Positions 53,233-61,941 are shown, counted from the stretch's first letter. The stretch is DNA of 64,000 nt from Acidovorax sp. NCPPB 4044 (GCF_028069655.1 NZ_JAMCOS010000001.1:3130001-3194000); one strand, 5' to 3'. Notes: generated by a model not told the origin, from the sequence alone. Numbers and translations: made by a program.

Positions 53233-54564
53233 TCAGCGGTATTTCGAAAATATCTCGGATTTGGAGTAGCCCTCCTCATAGATCAGATGCTCCACGCCAT
53301 TGCGCATGCGGGCCTTGATCTGGTTGATCGATGCCGCCAGCTCTTTGAAAAGCGCCTCCGGGTCCATTTCCGCAGCCTCTCTCCAAAGCTTGAGCCGAGC
53401 CCCCTCCGGACGGGTTGGAAGTGTCTCGTCGGCCAGCCGTTTCACGAGATCGGCGTGGCCTTGCAGCATCGCCTCCCTCGTATCGAGCACCTCTTCCAGT
53501 CTTTCGATTTTTCTCTGCATCGCGCGCACGTTGCCGACCAGGCCCAGCACGCCGCTGGTGGTGTATCCCATGTAGACGTCTTTGAGTGACAGGAGAGTGT
53601 GGGCCATGCCGTCACGTTGCGTGTTCGCCGCCTTCTCGGCAAGCTCCGATGGCGACTCGGGCGCGGCGGAGCCGGCAACCTCGGCGGTGGAAACCGTGGA
53701 ACGGGCAGGCGAGCCGATCTCCGGTTCCGGTTCCGGTTCTGGCTCCGGTGACTCGAACCGGACTTGCGGAGCTTCGGCGTGGGTGGCCGACCCGGTTTCC
53801 ACTTCCGTATCCGAGTCCGAGTCCGAAGCAAAGTCCATCAACGCATCGAAGAAAGTCTCCTCCAACCCGGAATCGGAGCGGGACTCGACTTCCGCAGCGG
53901 TGCCCAGCCTTGCCTGCATGCCATGCACCGCCGCCTCGGCCTCCTGGAACACCGCCTCCAGGTCGACCGATGCCGCCGGGTCCCACGCCTTGTGGTGCAC
54001 CGGATCCAGGCGGTCACCCGCGTCTTTGATCCACTGGCGGATGACCGCCTGGCACCGCAGCGCCTCCGCCTTGCGCATGAGCATGTTCTGCAGATTCTTG
54101 ACCTGCGCCTGCATGTCCGCACGGTTCTGGGCTGCGGACTTTTTGGCGTCGTCGGTATACCCTTTCGGCTCCTTGTGCATCGCCATGATGCCTTCGCTGG
54201 CCTGGTTGAACAGCGTGATCGTTTTCGCAGGCGGCTTTATCACGGTGGGCGTCGGCCGAAGGGGCTGCCCGACGGCCGCCTTCTCTGCGCGGGCCCGGGC
54301 CAGGTTCTCGGCATGCGTCGCCTTGGCCGCATCGCTGGTGTCGGGCTGGCGTCCGTTCCGCCGGGCCCCCGGCGGGGGAGACGACGACCGCAGGGGCTGC
54401 GCAGTGGCGGACTCCGAGGCCGGTTGCGGGTTGGCGGGCCTGCCGGAAATCGAAATGATCGTACCGGGCATGCGCGCCGACGTGCGCTGCGGCGCGGACT
54501 GGTTCTGGGGTTCCGGAGCAGAGCGCGTCTGCCTGGACGATGCGAGTTCGGTGATGGTGACCAC
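53233..54564 (-). CDS. candidate novel type III effector, no recognised family
   Basis: A 443-residue protein with no signal peptide or membrane segment. Residues 1-75 are rich in Ser, Pro, Gln and Arg, like a type III secretion signal. Residues 78-98 and 140-225 are helical with coiled-coil tendency (AQNRADMQAQVKNLQNMLMRKAEAL). Residues 226-310 are acidic and low-complexity (ASDSDSDTE, a run of Glu-Pro dipeptides at 273-281). Residues 320-443 are helical again, with RAMQRKIERLEEVLDTREAML. The GTG at 54564 follows AGGAAGG; the next in-frame Met is at residue 32. A perfect PIP box with -10 lies upstream. I cannot assign a biochemical activity. Confidence 0.75.
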   Translation of the reverse strand: MVTITELASSRQTRSAPEPQNQSAPQRTSARMPGTIISISGRPANPQPASESATAQPLRSSSPPPGARRNGRQPDTSDAAKATHAENLARARAEKAAVGQPLRPTPTVIKPPAKTITLFNQASEGIMAMHKEPKGYTDDAKKSAAQNRADMQAQVKNLQNMLMRKAEALRCQAVIRQWIKDAGDRLDPVHHKAWDPAASVDLEAVFQEAEAAVHGMQARLGTAAEVESRSDSGLEETFFDALMDFASDSDSDTEVETGSATHAEAPQVRFESPEPEPEPEPEIGSPARSTVSTAEVAGSAAPESPSELAEKAANTQRDGMAHTLLSLKDVYMGYTTSGVLGLVGNVRAMQRKIERLEEVLDTREAMLQGHADLVKRLADETLPTRPEGARLKLWREAAEMDPEALFKELAASINQIKARMRNGVEHLIYEEGYSKSEIFSKYR

Positions 54565-54600
54565 GGCTTCTTCCCTTCCTCTGGGTGAATGAAAGGGCCC

Positions 54601-54662
54601 AGCGTAGAAACGCGCCTTTGCGGCCCTGCGGCATGCCCCGAAGCGACAGCCCGGCGAGCGAA
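54601..54662 (-). promoter_or_regulatory. hrp PIP-box promoter of the 443-residue effector candidate
   Basis: On the minus strand: TTCGC (54662-54658), 15 bases, TTCGG (54642-54638), 31 bases, then TACGCT (54606-54601), fitting YANNNT. This gives a 5' leader of about 30 bases before the GTG at 54564. It matches the HrpX-type consensus in both boxes and in both spacings. Confidence 0.88.
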
Positions 54663-54815
54663 GCGGGAGCCCTGCCGTGCAGCACCCAGGAGTGACCCGC
54701 CACCGCCCGCGGTTGCTGGCGGACTGCTATGGATTCAGGAGTATGCTGTCACCCCCGGAAGGCGGCGCGGGCCACAGCGCAGCCCCTGTCCGGCGAGACA
54801 CCCGACGAACCCTCC

Positions 54816-56486
54816 ATGAAGCACCTGTTGAATCTGCTGGCCGCCGTGGCCCTGCTGGTCTGGGGTACGCACCTCGTGCGTACCGGGGTGCTGCGCGTGT
54901 TCGGGGCCAACCTGCGCACGCTGCTGGCCCGCAGCATGGGCAACCGCTTTTCCGCGGCGCTCTCGGGCATCGGGGTCACGGCGCTGGTGCAGTCGAGCAC
55001 GGCCACCTCGCTCATGACCTCGTCCTTCGTGGGCCAGGGGCTCATCACGCTGCCGGCCGCGCTCGCGGTGATGCGGGGGGCCGACATCGGCACCGCGCTC
55101 ATGTCGGTGCTGTTCTCCACCGACCTGTCGTGGCTCTCGCCGCTCTTCATCTTCGTGGGCGTGGTGCTGTTCATCTCGCGGCAGGCCAGCACGGCCGGGC
55201 GCGTGGGGCGCGTGCTCATCGGCCTGGGCCTGATGCTGCTCGCGCTGGAGATGGTCGTGCAGGCGAGCGGCCCCATGCTCGCATCGCCCGTCATCCGCGC
55301 CATGCTCGGCTCGCTCAACAGCGACCTCGTACTGGAGGTGGTCATGGGCGCGGTGCTGGCGGTGATCGCCTATTCCAGCCTGGCCATCGTGCTGCTGATC
55401 TCGGCCATGGCGGCATCCCACGTGGTGCCGCTGGACGTGGCGCTGGGCCTGGTGCTGGGCGCCAACCTCGGCAGCGGCCTGCTGGCCGTGCTCACCACCG
55501 CCAAGTCGGCCGTGGAGGTGCGGCAGGTCACCGTGGGCAACCTGATGTTCAAGCTGATGGGCGTGGCGCTGGTGGCCCCCTTCACGGGCCTGTGGCTGCA
55601 GCACGTGCAGCCCCACATGCCGGGCGCGGCCCAGGGGGTGGTGCTGTTCCACCTGGCCTTCAACGTGCTCATCAGCCTGGGCTTCATCGCGTTCACGCAG
55701 TGGGTGGCCGTGGCCGTCACGCGCCTGCTGCCCAAGCCCGAAGGCCCGCAGAGCCGCAGGCCGCAGCACCTGGACCCGTCCGCCCTCTCCACGCCGTCGC
55801 TGGCCATCTCCTGCGCGGCGCGTGAGGCGCTCTACCAGGCGGACGTGGTGGAAACCATGCTGCTGGGCGTGCTCGACGTGATCCGCAAGAACGACCTGCA
55901 GCTGGCCGAGCGCCTGCGCAAGATGGACGACGAGGTGGACGAGCTGTATTCGTCCATCAAGTACTACCTCACCAAGATCTCCCGCGAGGCGCTGGGCGAG
56001 GAAGAGAGCCGGCGCTGGACCGACATCATCAGCTTCACGATCAACATGGAGCAAGTGGGCGACATCATCGAGCGCGTGCTCACCGACATCGAGGAAAAGA
56101 AGATCAGGAAGGGCCGGCAGTTCTCCGAAGCCGGCATGGCCGAGATCGCCGAACTGCACGGCCGGCTCGTCAACAACCTGCGCCTGGGCATGAGCGTTTT
56201 CCTGAACGGCAACGTGCGCGATGCGCAGCGCCTGCTGGAAGAAAAGGCACGCTTCCGCGACCTGGAGCGCGCGTATGCGGCCACCCACCTGGTGCGCCTG
56301 TCCGACAAGACCGTGCAGAGCATGGAGACCAGTTCGCTGCACATCGACCTCATCAGCGACCTGAAGCGCGTCAACTCGCACATCTGCTCCATCGCCTACC
56401 CCATTCTCGACTCGGCAGGCGCGCTGGCCCCGAGCCGGCTGCGCAGCGCGCAGGAAATCCCGAGCGGCGAGGCCGGCCGGAGCTGA
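54816..56486 (+). CDS. Na/Pi cotransporter with C-terminal PhoU-like domain
   Basis: A 556-residue membrane protein of the NptA/SLC34-type Na/Pi cotransporter family. The duplicated QSST-type motif appears as TALVQSSTATSLMTSSFVGQGLI and in the second half as AYSSLAIVLLISAMA...LGLVLGANLGSGLLAVL. About eight hydrophobic segments end near residue 300; the remaining cytoplasmic part (about 340-545) is a PhoU-like helical domain (QADVVETMLLGVLDVIRKND...INMEQVGDIIERV). It probably imports phosphate or otherwise acts in phosphate balance. ATG at 54816 (MKHLLNLLAA). Divergent from the effector candidate. Confidence 0.88.
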   Translation: MKHLLNLLAAVALLVWGTHLVRTGVLRVFGANLRTLLARSMGNRFSAALSGIGVTALVQSSTATSLMTSSFVGQGLITLPAALAVMRGADIGTALMSVLFSTDLSWLSPLFIFVGVVLFISRQASTAGRVGRVLIGLGLMLLALEMVVQASGPMLASPVIRAMLGSLNSDLVLEVVMGAVLAVIAYSSLAIVLLISAMAASHVVPLDVALGLVLGANLGSGLLAVLTTAKSAVEVRQVTVGNLMFKLMGVALVAPFTGLWLQHVQPHMPGAAQGVVLFHLAFNVLISLGFIAFTQWVAVAVTRLLPKPEGPQSRRPQHLDPSALSTPSLAISCAAREALYQADVVETMLLGVLDVIRKNDLQLAERLRKMDDEVDELYSSIKYYLTKISREALGEEESRRWTDIISFTINMEQVGDIIERVLTDIEEKKIRKGRQFSEAGMAEIAELHGRLVNNLRLGMSVFLNGNVRDAQRLLEEKARFRDLERAYAATHLVRLSDKTVQSMETSSLHIDLISDLKRVNSHICSIAYPILDSAGALAPSRLRSAQEIPSGEAGRS

Positions 56487-56624
56487 CCGGCATCGGCGGC
56501 GGCCATGCAGCCCGACAGCGCCGGCCCGCAAGCCCCCGCGTTTGCCATGCCGGCGCCAAGCCCCTACCCTGGCGGATCCGATGGCCTTCTTGCCATCCCT
56601 CCCACCCACCGACCAGGAGCGCCC

Positions 56625-56816
56625 ATGCCCAGCACACCACGCAAGCCCGCCAGCGACGAGCCGGAAGTCACCCAGGAAAACGACGTACCGCTGGACGGTA
56701 CCGATCCGGACGGCGAGGCGATGATGAAGGAAGTCCGCAACGACCGCCTGGAAGTGCAGCCCGGCGAGGAAGAGAAAGACGACGGTCGGGGCCAGCAGCA
56801 GCAGCAGCAGCAGTAG
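56625..56816 (+). CDS. small acidic hypothetical protein with polyglutamine tail
   Basis: A 63-residue, highly charged, probably disordered protein: MPSTPRKPASDEPEVTQEND, DGTDPDGEAMMKEVRNDR, and a C-terminal run of seven Gln encoded by a CAG repeat. GGAG lies eight bases before the ATG at 56625. It begins 138 bases after the transporter gene and ends six bases before the convergent LysR gene. No family recognised; the CAG run could vary in length by slippage. Confidence 0.6.
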   Translation: MPSTPRKPASDEPEVTQENDVPLDGTDPDGEAMMKEVRNDRLEVQPGEEEKDDGRGQQQQQQQ

Positions 56817-56822
56817 AGCGGC

Positions 56823-57719
56823 TCAGCCGAAGTCCGCCACCAGCATCTGGCGGGCGCTCTGCACGAACGCAGACTCGCCCGGGCGCGGCGGCAGCACCAT
56901 GAAGCGTGCCTGCGGCAGGGCCGGCAGCCCCCGCGCGGCCGGCACCACCTGCACGCCTTCGCACAGCGCCGATGCGTTGAGGCACGCCACGCCCAGCCCG
57001 GCAGCCAGCGCGGATTGCAGCCCGGCCACCCCCGACGCGGCCAGCACGACGGCAAACGGAATGCGGCGGCGCCGCAGCAGCGCCACGGTGAACTGGTGCA
57101 GCGCGCAGGTGTCCGGCAGGGCCAGCAGGCGCAGGGGCGCATCGCCGGCAGGCGGTGCCGCCTGCGGCAGCGCGGCAGCGCCCATCCACTGCAGCGGTTC
57201 GCGCCGCAGCACATGGCCACGGGGCGCCGCGGCGCGGCCGCCGCCGGTGCCGGAAGGCAGGCGCATCGTCAGGCCGACGTCGAACGCGCCGCGGGCATAG
57301 CCCGCTTCGATGTCGCCGCTCTTCTGCACTGTCACCTGCAGGCGTACGCCCGGGTGGCGGGCCTGCGTGCGGGCCAGCAGGCCCGCCACCTCGGCGGGCC
57401 GGAAATAGTCCGTCACCCCCAGCCGCAGCGTGCCCTGCAGCGCCGCGCCGCGCAGGTCCAGCCAGGCCGCCTCGCTCATCGCCAGCAGCTGCCGCGCATG
57501 CTGCAACAGGCGCAGCCCGGCCGCCGTGGGCGCCACGCCGGCCTTGGAACGCACCAGCAGCGCCTGGCCCGCGTGCTGCTCCAGCTTGCGCAACTGCTCG
57601 CTCACGGCGGACTGCGACAGGGAGACCTGGGGCGCACCCGCCGCCAGGCTGCCCGCATCGGTCACCGCCACGAAGGTCCTGAGCTGCTCCAGATTGAAAG
57701 GGCGCATGGCTTTTTCCAT
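56823..57719 (-). CDS. LysR-family transcriptional regulator
   Basis: A 298-residue LysR regulator. The winged helix is FNLEQLRTFVAVTDAGSLAAGAPQVSLSQSAVSEQLRKLEQHAGQALLVRSKAGVAPTAAG in outline; the effector domain starts near LQGTLRLGVTDYFRPAEVAGLLARTQARHPGVRLQV. The ATG at 57719 (MEKAMRPF) is used; an in-frame ATG at 57707 is equally plausible. Divergent from the tautomerase gene, with 120 bases between, so that gene is its first candidate target. Ligand unknown. Confidence 0.88.
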   Translation of the reverse strand: MEKAMRPFNLEQLRTFVAVTDAGSLAAGAPQVSLSQSAVSEQLRKLEQHAGQALLVRSKAGVAPTAAGLRLLQHARQLLAMSEAAWLDLRGAALQGTLRLGVTDYFRPAEVAGLLARTQARHPGVRLQVTVQKSGDIEAGYARGAFDVGLTMRLPSGTGGGRAAAPRGHVLRREPLQWMGAAALPQAAPPAGDAPLRLLALPDTCALHQFTVALLRRRRIPFAVVLAASGVAGLQSALAAGLGVACLNASALCEGVQVVPAARGLPALPQARFMVLPPRPGESAFVQSARQMLVADFG

Positions 57720-57839
57720 CCAACGGTTTCATCGATGCATGACTGCCGATCATCCCGCTTTTCCGCCGGCATGAGAAGCCGAAGAATCAGCGCATCGCTT
57801 TTTTCTTTCCGTCCTTCTTTCATTTCCCAGGAGACCGCC

Positions 57840-58238
57840 ATGCCCTACACCGTGATCCACCTCAGCGGCGAGGCCGATGCGCTGCTGGCCCGCCGCGCAG
57901 CCGATACCGTCGCGGAACTCACCCAGCGCGTGCTGGGCAAACAGTTGCCCGTGATCGCCACCACCGTGCAGTTCATCCCGGCCGCGCAATGGTTCGTGGG
58001 CGGCGCATCGCTGGCAGAGCTGAACCAGAGCGCCTTCCACCTCGACATCAGCATCACCGACGAGACCAACACCAAGGCCGAGAAAGCGCGCTACGTGCGC
58101 GAGGTCCACGCGGCCTTCTCCGCCCTGCTGGAGCGCCTGCACCCCGTCAGCTACATCCACCTCATCGACGCACGCGCGGCCGCCTACGGCTACGGCGGGC
58201 GCACGCAGGAGTGGCGCCACCAGCAGGCGGGCGTGTAG
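57840..58238 (+). CDS. tautomerase superfamily protein
   Basis: A 132-residue protein beginning Met-Pro-Tyr, so the mature N-terminal Pro is the catalytic base of the tautomerase superfamily. The stretch MPYTVIHLSGEADALLARRAADTVAELTQRVLGKQLPVIATTVQFIPAAQWFVGG and the later SISITDETN-like strand LDISITDETNTKAEKARYV fit a fused, longer 4-oxalocrotonate tautomerase-type fold. Substrate unknown. GGAG lies nine bases before the ATG at 57840. Divergent from a LysR gene and upstream of the alcohol dehydrogenase. Confidence 0.8.
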   Translation: MPYTVIHLSGEADALLARRAADTVAELTQRVLGKQLPVIATTVQFIPAAQWFVGGASLAELNQSAFHLDISITDETNTKAEKARYVREVHAAFSALLERLHPVSYIHLIDARAAAYGYGGRTQEWRHQQAGV

Positions 58239-58362
58239 GAGGGGCAAAAAAACGCGCCGGAGAAGACCGGGTGCGGCCGGTGGTCGAACGCGGCATCGCC
58301 GGCAGTGCCGCCGGCCTTCCGCTATGGTCTGGGGTCTTCCCACTCCCCGACTCCCCCACACC

Positions 58363-59427
58363 ATGACCACCAACGTCCTCGCCTACGGCGCACAGTCCGC
58401 CACCACCCCGCTCGCACCGCTCACCATCGAGCGGCGCACCCCGGGCGACCTCGACGTCGCCATCGACATCCTGTATTGCGGCGTCTGCCACTCCGACCTG
58501 CACACCGCGCGCGGCGAGTGGGCGGGCACCCGCTTTCCGAGCGTGCCGGGCCACGAGATCGTGGGCCGCGTAACGGCCGTGGGGCCGCTGGTGACCAGGT
58601 TCCGCGCGGGCGACCTCGTCGGCGTGGGCTGCATGGTGGACAGCTGCCAGCACTGCGCGCCCTGCGCGGAAGGCCTGGAGCAATACTGCGACAACGGCTT
58701 CACCGGCACCTACAACGGCCCCGAGCAGGGCACCGGCGCCAACACCTTCGGCGGCTATTCGGCCCAGGTGGTCGTGCGCGAGAACTTCGTGCTCAAGATC
58801 ACGCACGCCGCAGACTCCCTGGCCGCCGTGGCCCCGCTGCTGTGCGCGGGCATCACCACCTATTCGCCGCTGCGCCAGTGGAACGCCGGCCCGGGCAAGA
58901 AAGTGGGCATCGTCGGCCTGGGCGGGCTGGGCCACATGGGCGTGAAGATCGCCGCGGCCATGGGCGCGCACGTGGTGCTGTTCACCACCTCCGACTCCAA
59001 GCGGGAGGATGCGAAACGCCTGGGCGCGCACGAGGTGGTGGTGTCGAAGAACGCCGCTGAAATGGCCGCCCACGCCAACAGCTTCGACCTCATCGTGAAC
59101 ACCGTCGCGGCCCCGCACGACCTGGAAGCCTTCCTGGCCCTGCTCAAGCTCGATGGCACCATGACCCTCGTGGGCGCGCCCGCCAGCCCGCACCCCTCGC
59201 CCAACGTGTTCAGCCTCATCATGAAGCGCCGCCGCCTGGCGGGATCGCTCATCGGCGGCATCCGCGAAACGCAGGAAATGCTCGACTTCTGCGCCGAGCA
59301 CGGCATCGTCTCGGACATCGAGACCATCCGCATGGACGAGATCAACGAAGCCTACGACCGCATGCTCAAGAGCGACGTGCGCTACCGCTTCGTGATCGAC
59401 ATGGGCACGCTGCGAGCGGCCGCCTGA
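58363..59427 (+). CDS. zinc-dependent NAD(P) alcohol dehydrogenase (YahK/cinnamyl-alcohol type)
   Basis: A 354-residue medium-chain dehydrogenase/reductase that interconverts alcohols and aldehydes. Catalytic zinc ligands lie in YCGVCHSDLH and PGHEIVGRV; the structural zinc lobe has CQHCAPCAEGLEQYC; the cofactor site is GIVGLGGLGHMGVKIAAAMG followed by FTTSDSKRED, whose Ser/Lys pattern favours NADP. It resembles YahK/CAD-type aldehyde reductases that often act in aldehyde detoxification. ATG at 58363. Confidence 0.9.
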   Translation: MTTNVLAYGAQSATTPLAPLTIERRTPGDLDVAIDILYCGVCHSDLHTARGEWAGTRFPSVPGHEIVGRVTAVGPLVTRFRAGDLVGVGCMVDSCQHCAPCAEGLEQYCDNGFTGTYNGPEQGTGANTFGGYSAQVVVRENFVLKITHAADSLAAVAPLLCAGITTYSPLRQWNAGPGKKVGIVGLGGLGHMGVKIAAAMGAHVVLFTTSDSKREDAKRLGAHEVVVSKNAAEMAAHANSFDLIVNTVAAPHDLEAFLALLKLDGTMTLVGAPASPHPSPNVFSLIMKRRRLAGSLIGGIRETQEMLDFCAEHGIVSDIETIRMDEINEAYDRMLKSDVRYRFVIDMGTLRAAA

Positions 59428-59568
59428 GCCGGATTCTCTTTCGCGGCCCTCCGGTGCCTCGGCACCGGGGCGGCCTGCGGCAGGCGCTGCACCGTGCCGG
59501 ACCTCTTTGTCGGGCATCGGCCATACCGCGCACATCGCGCAACGCGCCGATGGACGAAGCACCGACCC

Positions 59569-59597
59569 AATGAACGAACGAACCAACGAACCAACGG
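59569..59597. repeat. AACGA/AACCA tandem repeat upstream of the VOC gene
   Basis: A short tandem array of AACGAACGAACCAACGAACC type sits directly before the VOC gene, ending about 11 bases before its ATG. Slippage here could alter ribosome-site spacing. Confidence 0.5.
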
Positions 59598-59607
59598 ACA
59601 GGCGACC

Positions 59608-59964
59608 ATGGAACTCGGTACCCTCATCCTCTACGCGAAGGACATGCAGCGCACCGCCCGCTTCTACAGCGAACACTTCGGCTACGAAACCAGCGGCGAG
59701 GTGCATGACGGTCTCATCGAACTCCGCCCGGCCGCGGGAGGGGCCGAGATACTGATCCACCAGGCGGCCAAGAGCCTGAAGCTGGGGTCTGCCGCCATCA
59801 AGCTGTCGTTCTCGGTGCGCGACGTGCCGCAGTTCGTGGAAGCGGCGAGGGAACGCGGGCTCGTCTTTGGTGCTGTGCACCAGGCGAATGGATATGCATT
59901 TGCCAATGCCAAAGACCCGGATGGGAATTCCGTCAGTGTTTCGAGTCGGAGGTTTCGTGGGTGA
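59608..59964 (+). CDS. VOC (glyoxalase/bleomycin resistance) family protein
   Basis: A 118-residue vicinal-oxygen-chelate fold protein with two beta-alpha-beta-beta-beta modules: MELGTLILYAKDMQRTARFYSEHFGYE, then the metal-ligand-like IELRP, then SFSVRDVPQFVEAARERG and ANAKDPDGNSVSVSSR. VOC proteins include glyoxalases, dioxygenases and drug-binding resistance proteins; the activity here is unknown. Last gene before the change in base composition that marks the NAD/ADP-ribose island. Confidence 0.82.
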   Translation: MELGTLILYAKDMQRTARFYSEHFGYETSGEVHDGLIELRPAAGGAEILIHQAAKSLKLGSAAIKLSFSVRDVPQFVEAARERGLVFGAVHQANGYAFANAKDPDGNSVSVSSRRFRG

Positions 59965-60109
59965 TGTTTTGGGGTGCAACACAAATGCTGGACTTGCTCT
60001 TACGCATGCGTGGTACAGGCTGGTTGCTGTCGCTCAGCACGCAATCGTTGTACGACTGCTGCGAGCAAGAGCAGTCGATGAAGAGCATCACCAGGCGCTT
60101 TCGCAAACG

Positions 60110-60752
60110 TCAAGAATTGATGCAGACAGGGTGCTCACTCGCAGAACGTATCCACCACCTTGCAAAGTCAGCGAGATGCGCATGCGATAAGTTCACATGC
60201 GACAGTGCCCGTCCGGTATTGGAAATGCCGTTCGGTTGCCGTGTGATCAGCGCCGTGTGCACAGTCGGCCCCAGATCAGCCAGATTGGGGAGGTAGTCGT
60301 CGACCAGCGCCACACGTCCCAGCATCGACACGGCAGCCTTTTTGGAATTTCCAGCGGCATCGCTGCCGCCAGTCGCAATCACCCCTTCTATCGGAAAACC
60401 CAAGTCCCTCAGCTTGCGAAGCCGCGCGTTTTCAAATCGGGGTTGTAATGCCGAGACACAAACGAGCGAGCAGCCCGCATCACTCAGTGAGAAGCAGGCC
60501 TCCAGTGCCGTCGCGACTGGCTAACTGGGACCAGAACTGTTCGTCGAAAGAAGCCCTGAAGATCTCCAGTCGAGGCCCACTGAGCATCTCCACCGACCAC
60601 CTGTCCATGGCCAAGTAAGCGTTTGGGTCACGTTCTGCCGGCAGCACGCCGAAGACTTCTCCCCACAATTTCGCGTAGGCTGCGTTGTAGTCCAGCAGCA
60701 CCCCATCGGCGTCCAGCGCAATGACCGGCTTGCTCAAGGATGTTGGGGCCAT
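60110..60752 (-). pseudogene. HAD-family hydrolase gene, frameshifted
   Basis: Starts MAPTSLSKPVIALDADGVLLDYNAAYAKLWGEVFG, where DADG is the HAD nucleophile motif. It continues to about residue 77 (FWSQLAS) and then needs a one-base shift near 60515-60525 to continue as VATALEACFSLSDAGCSLVCVSALQ, RLRKLRDLGFPIEGVIATGG, and GRVALVDDYLPNL (acidic motif). Together the pieces give about 214 residues, normal for a small HAD phosphatase. Its start overlaps the end of the DUF4291 gene by 19 bases. It is a recent frameshift, a sequencing error, or a rare recoding event. Confidence 0.7.
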
Positions 60753-61357
60753 GGATACACAGTCTCCAAGGGTGTGAGAAGCGCTGAGCTATCGTCTTGA
60801 GCGTTCGACCTTTGGCTTCTGACAAAGGGTGTCATATCAATAACATCCAGAAGCTCATCACTGGCGAGCTTCTGCAATGCAAGCCCACGCAACCCCAGTT
60901 GTATGGCTCTGCGGCTTTCCTTGCTTCCCGATGGTGAATGATCCGGGTCCCACTGGCTCCTGATTTCCGATTCTGCAACTGCAGATCGCCATAGGTCCAC
61001 ATTTGCGTGTATCTCTGGATCGAACGTCGACTGAACTGCCGTCATCAAAAGACTGTCGAAGAACGTGCGACGCAAACGAAGGCCGAGGACATACTCTTGG
61101 CCCTCTTTCGTGGCCCAAGCGGATCGGTACATCATCCAAAGGAAATTCGGCTTTATCCAGCTCATGCGCGTGAAGCTGAAATCCGGCCCGCCGAACCTGC
61201 CGTTGCGGATCGCGAATTCGGCAATGGAAGGTCTGTAGGCTTGATATGCCACGACAGTGTGTGCGTCGTAGTGAGCGAGGACATGACGGCCTTCCGCAGG
61301 CCACTCCCGGCGTTGCTCTTGGTACGCTTTGGTCTCAAGTTTCATTGGAGTGCCCAT
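60734..61357 (-). CDS. DUF4291 family protein
   Basis: A 207-residue cytoplasmic protein with the DUF4291 hallmarks: VLAHYDAHTVVAYQAYRPSIAEFAIRNGRFGGPDFSFTRMSWIKPNFLWMMYRSAWATKEGQEYVLGLRLRR in outline, then SQWDPDHSPSGSKESRRAIQLGLRG. The invariant Arg, Trp, Lys and Asp residues suggest an enzyme or nucleotide-binding fold, but no activity is established to my knowledge. Its ATG at 61357 shares one base with the kptA stop (TGATG), so the two are translationally coupled. Middle gene of kptA-DUF4291-HAD. Confidence 0.85.
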   Translation of the reverse strand: MGTPMKLETKAYQEQRREWPAEGRHVLAHYDAHTVVAYQAYRPSIAEFAIRNGRFGGPDFSFTRMSWIKPNFLWMMYRSAWATKEGQEYVLGLRLRRTFFDSLLMTAVQSTFDPEIHANVDLWRSAVAESEIRSQWDPDHSPSGSKESRRAIQLGLRGLALQKLASDELLDVIDMTPFVRSQRSNAQDDSSALLTPLETVYPWPQHP

Positions 61358-61911
61358 CACCCGAGCACAGACACATAGCTGCTTGGTACTTGGTCGGCCA
61401 GCCACACACCGTTGGCTGCCAAGAAAAAGATCAAACCATCTTCGGCCATGCGCTGAGCATCGATCGACAACAAGACTGGATTGCCATAGCGACTCCCTAC
61501 GGCTATCGCAACAGCTTGATCCTCAGTCATATGGACATGGTGGCGTTGCCGCTTGGTCAAGCCCTCAGTGAGTATGGAATCCAAGAAGCGCTGCGCTGTA
61601 CCGTGGTAGAGAACAGCGGGCGGGACCGCTGCGGCCAGGCCCAGCTCAACATCTATCGAATGACCTTGGTTGGCACGAATTCGCGTTCCGTCAGCATTCA
61701 GCGCAAAACGCTGCTTGTCACTTGTTTCGACCACCGTTTGCAGGAGCTCACGCGAGAGGGGTCTCTTGTGCAGTGCAGCCTTTGAAAGCAGCTCGTTGAT
61801 GTCGGCCCAACCGGCGGAGTCCAGAGCCAAGCCAATCGCCTGCGGCTCGTGTCTAAGGACCAAGCTCAGGAATTTGCTAACGGAGGTAAGAGACTGCGGG
61901 GAACGCTCCAT
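61357..61911 (-). CDS. kptA: RNA 2'-phosphotransferase (Tpt1/KptA)
   Basis: A 184-residue enzyme that uses NAD to remove an internal RNA 2'-phosphate, releasing nicotinamide and ADP-ribose 1'',2''-cyclic phosphate. Some bacterial Tpt1 enzymes also ADP-ribosylate RNA or DNA 5'-phosphates. Conserved catalytic Arg/His residues are visible in FLSLVLRHEP, in DGTRIRANQGHSI and in LYHGTAQRFLDSILTEGL, followed by HVHMTEDQAVAIAVGSRYG. The ATG at 61911 has AAGGAG eight bases before it. First gene of the kptA-DUF4291-HAD unit, divergent from the NrtR-like regulator. Confidence 0.92.
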   Translation of the reverse strand: MERSPQSLTSVSKFLSLVLRHEPQAIGLALDSAGWADINELLSKAALHKRPLSRELLQTVVETSDKQRFALNADGTRIRANQGHSIDVELGLAAAVPPAVLYHGTAQRFLDSILTEGLTKRQRHHVHMTEDQAVAIAVGSRYGNPVLLSIDAQRMAEDGLIFFLAANGVWLADQVPSSYVSVLG

Positions 61912-61941
61912 GGTATTTCTCCTTGTTATTGTTTTTTCACG

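Noticed and set aside
59961..60296. A 111-codon plus-strand open frame at the island edge
   Set aside because: It overlaps the 3' part of the HAD gene on the other strand and has no ribosome binding site or domain.
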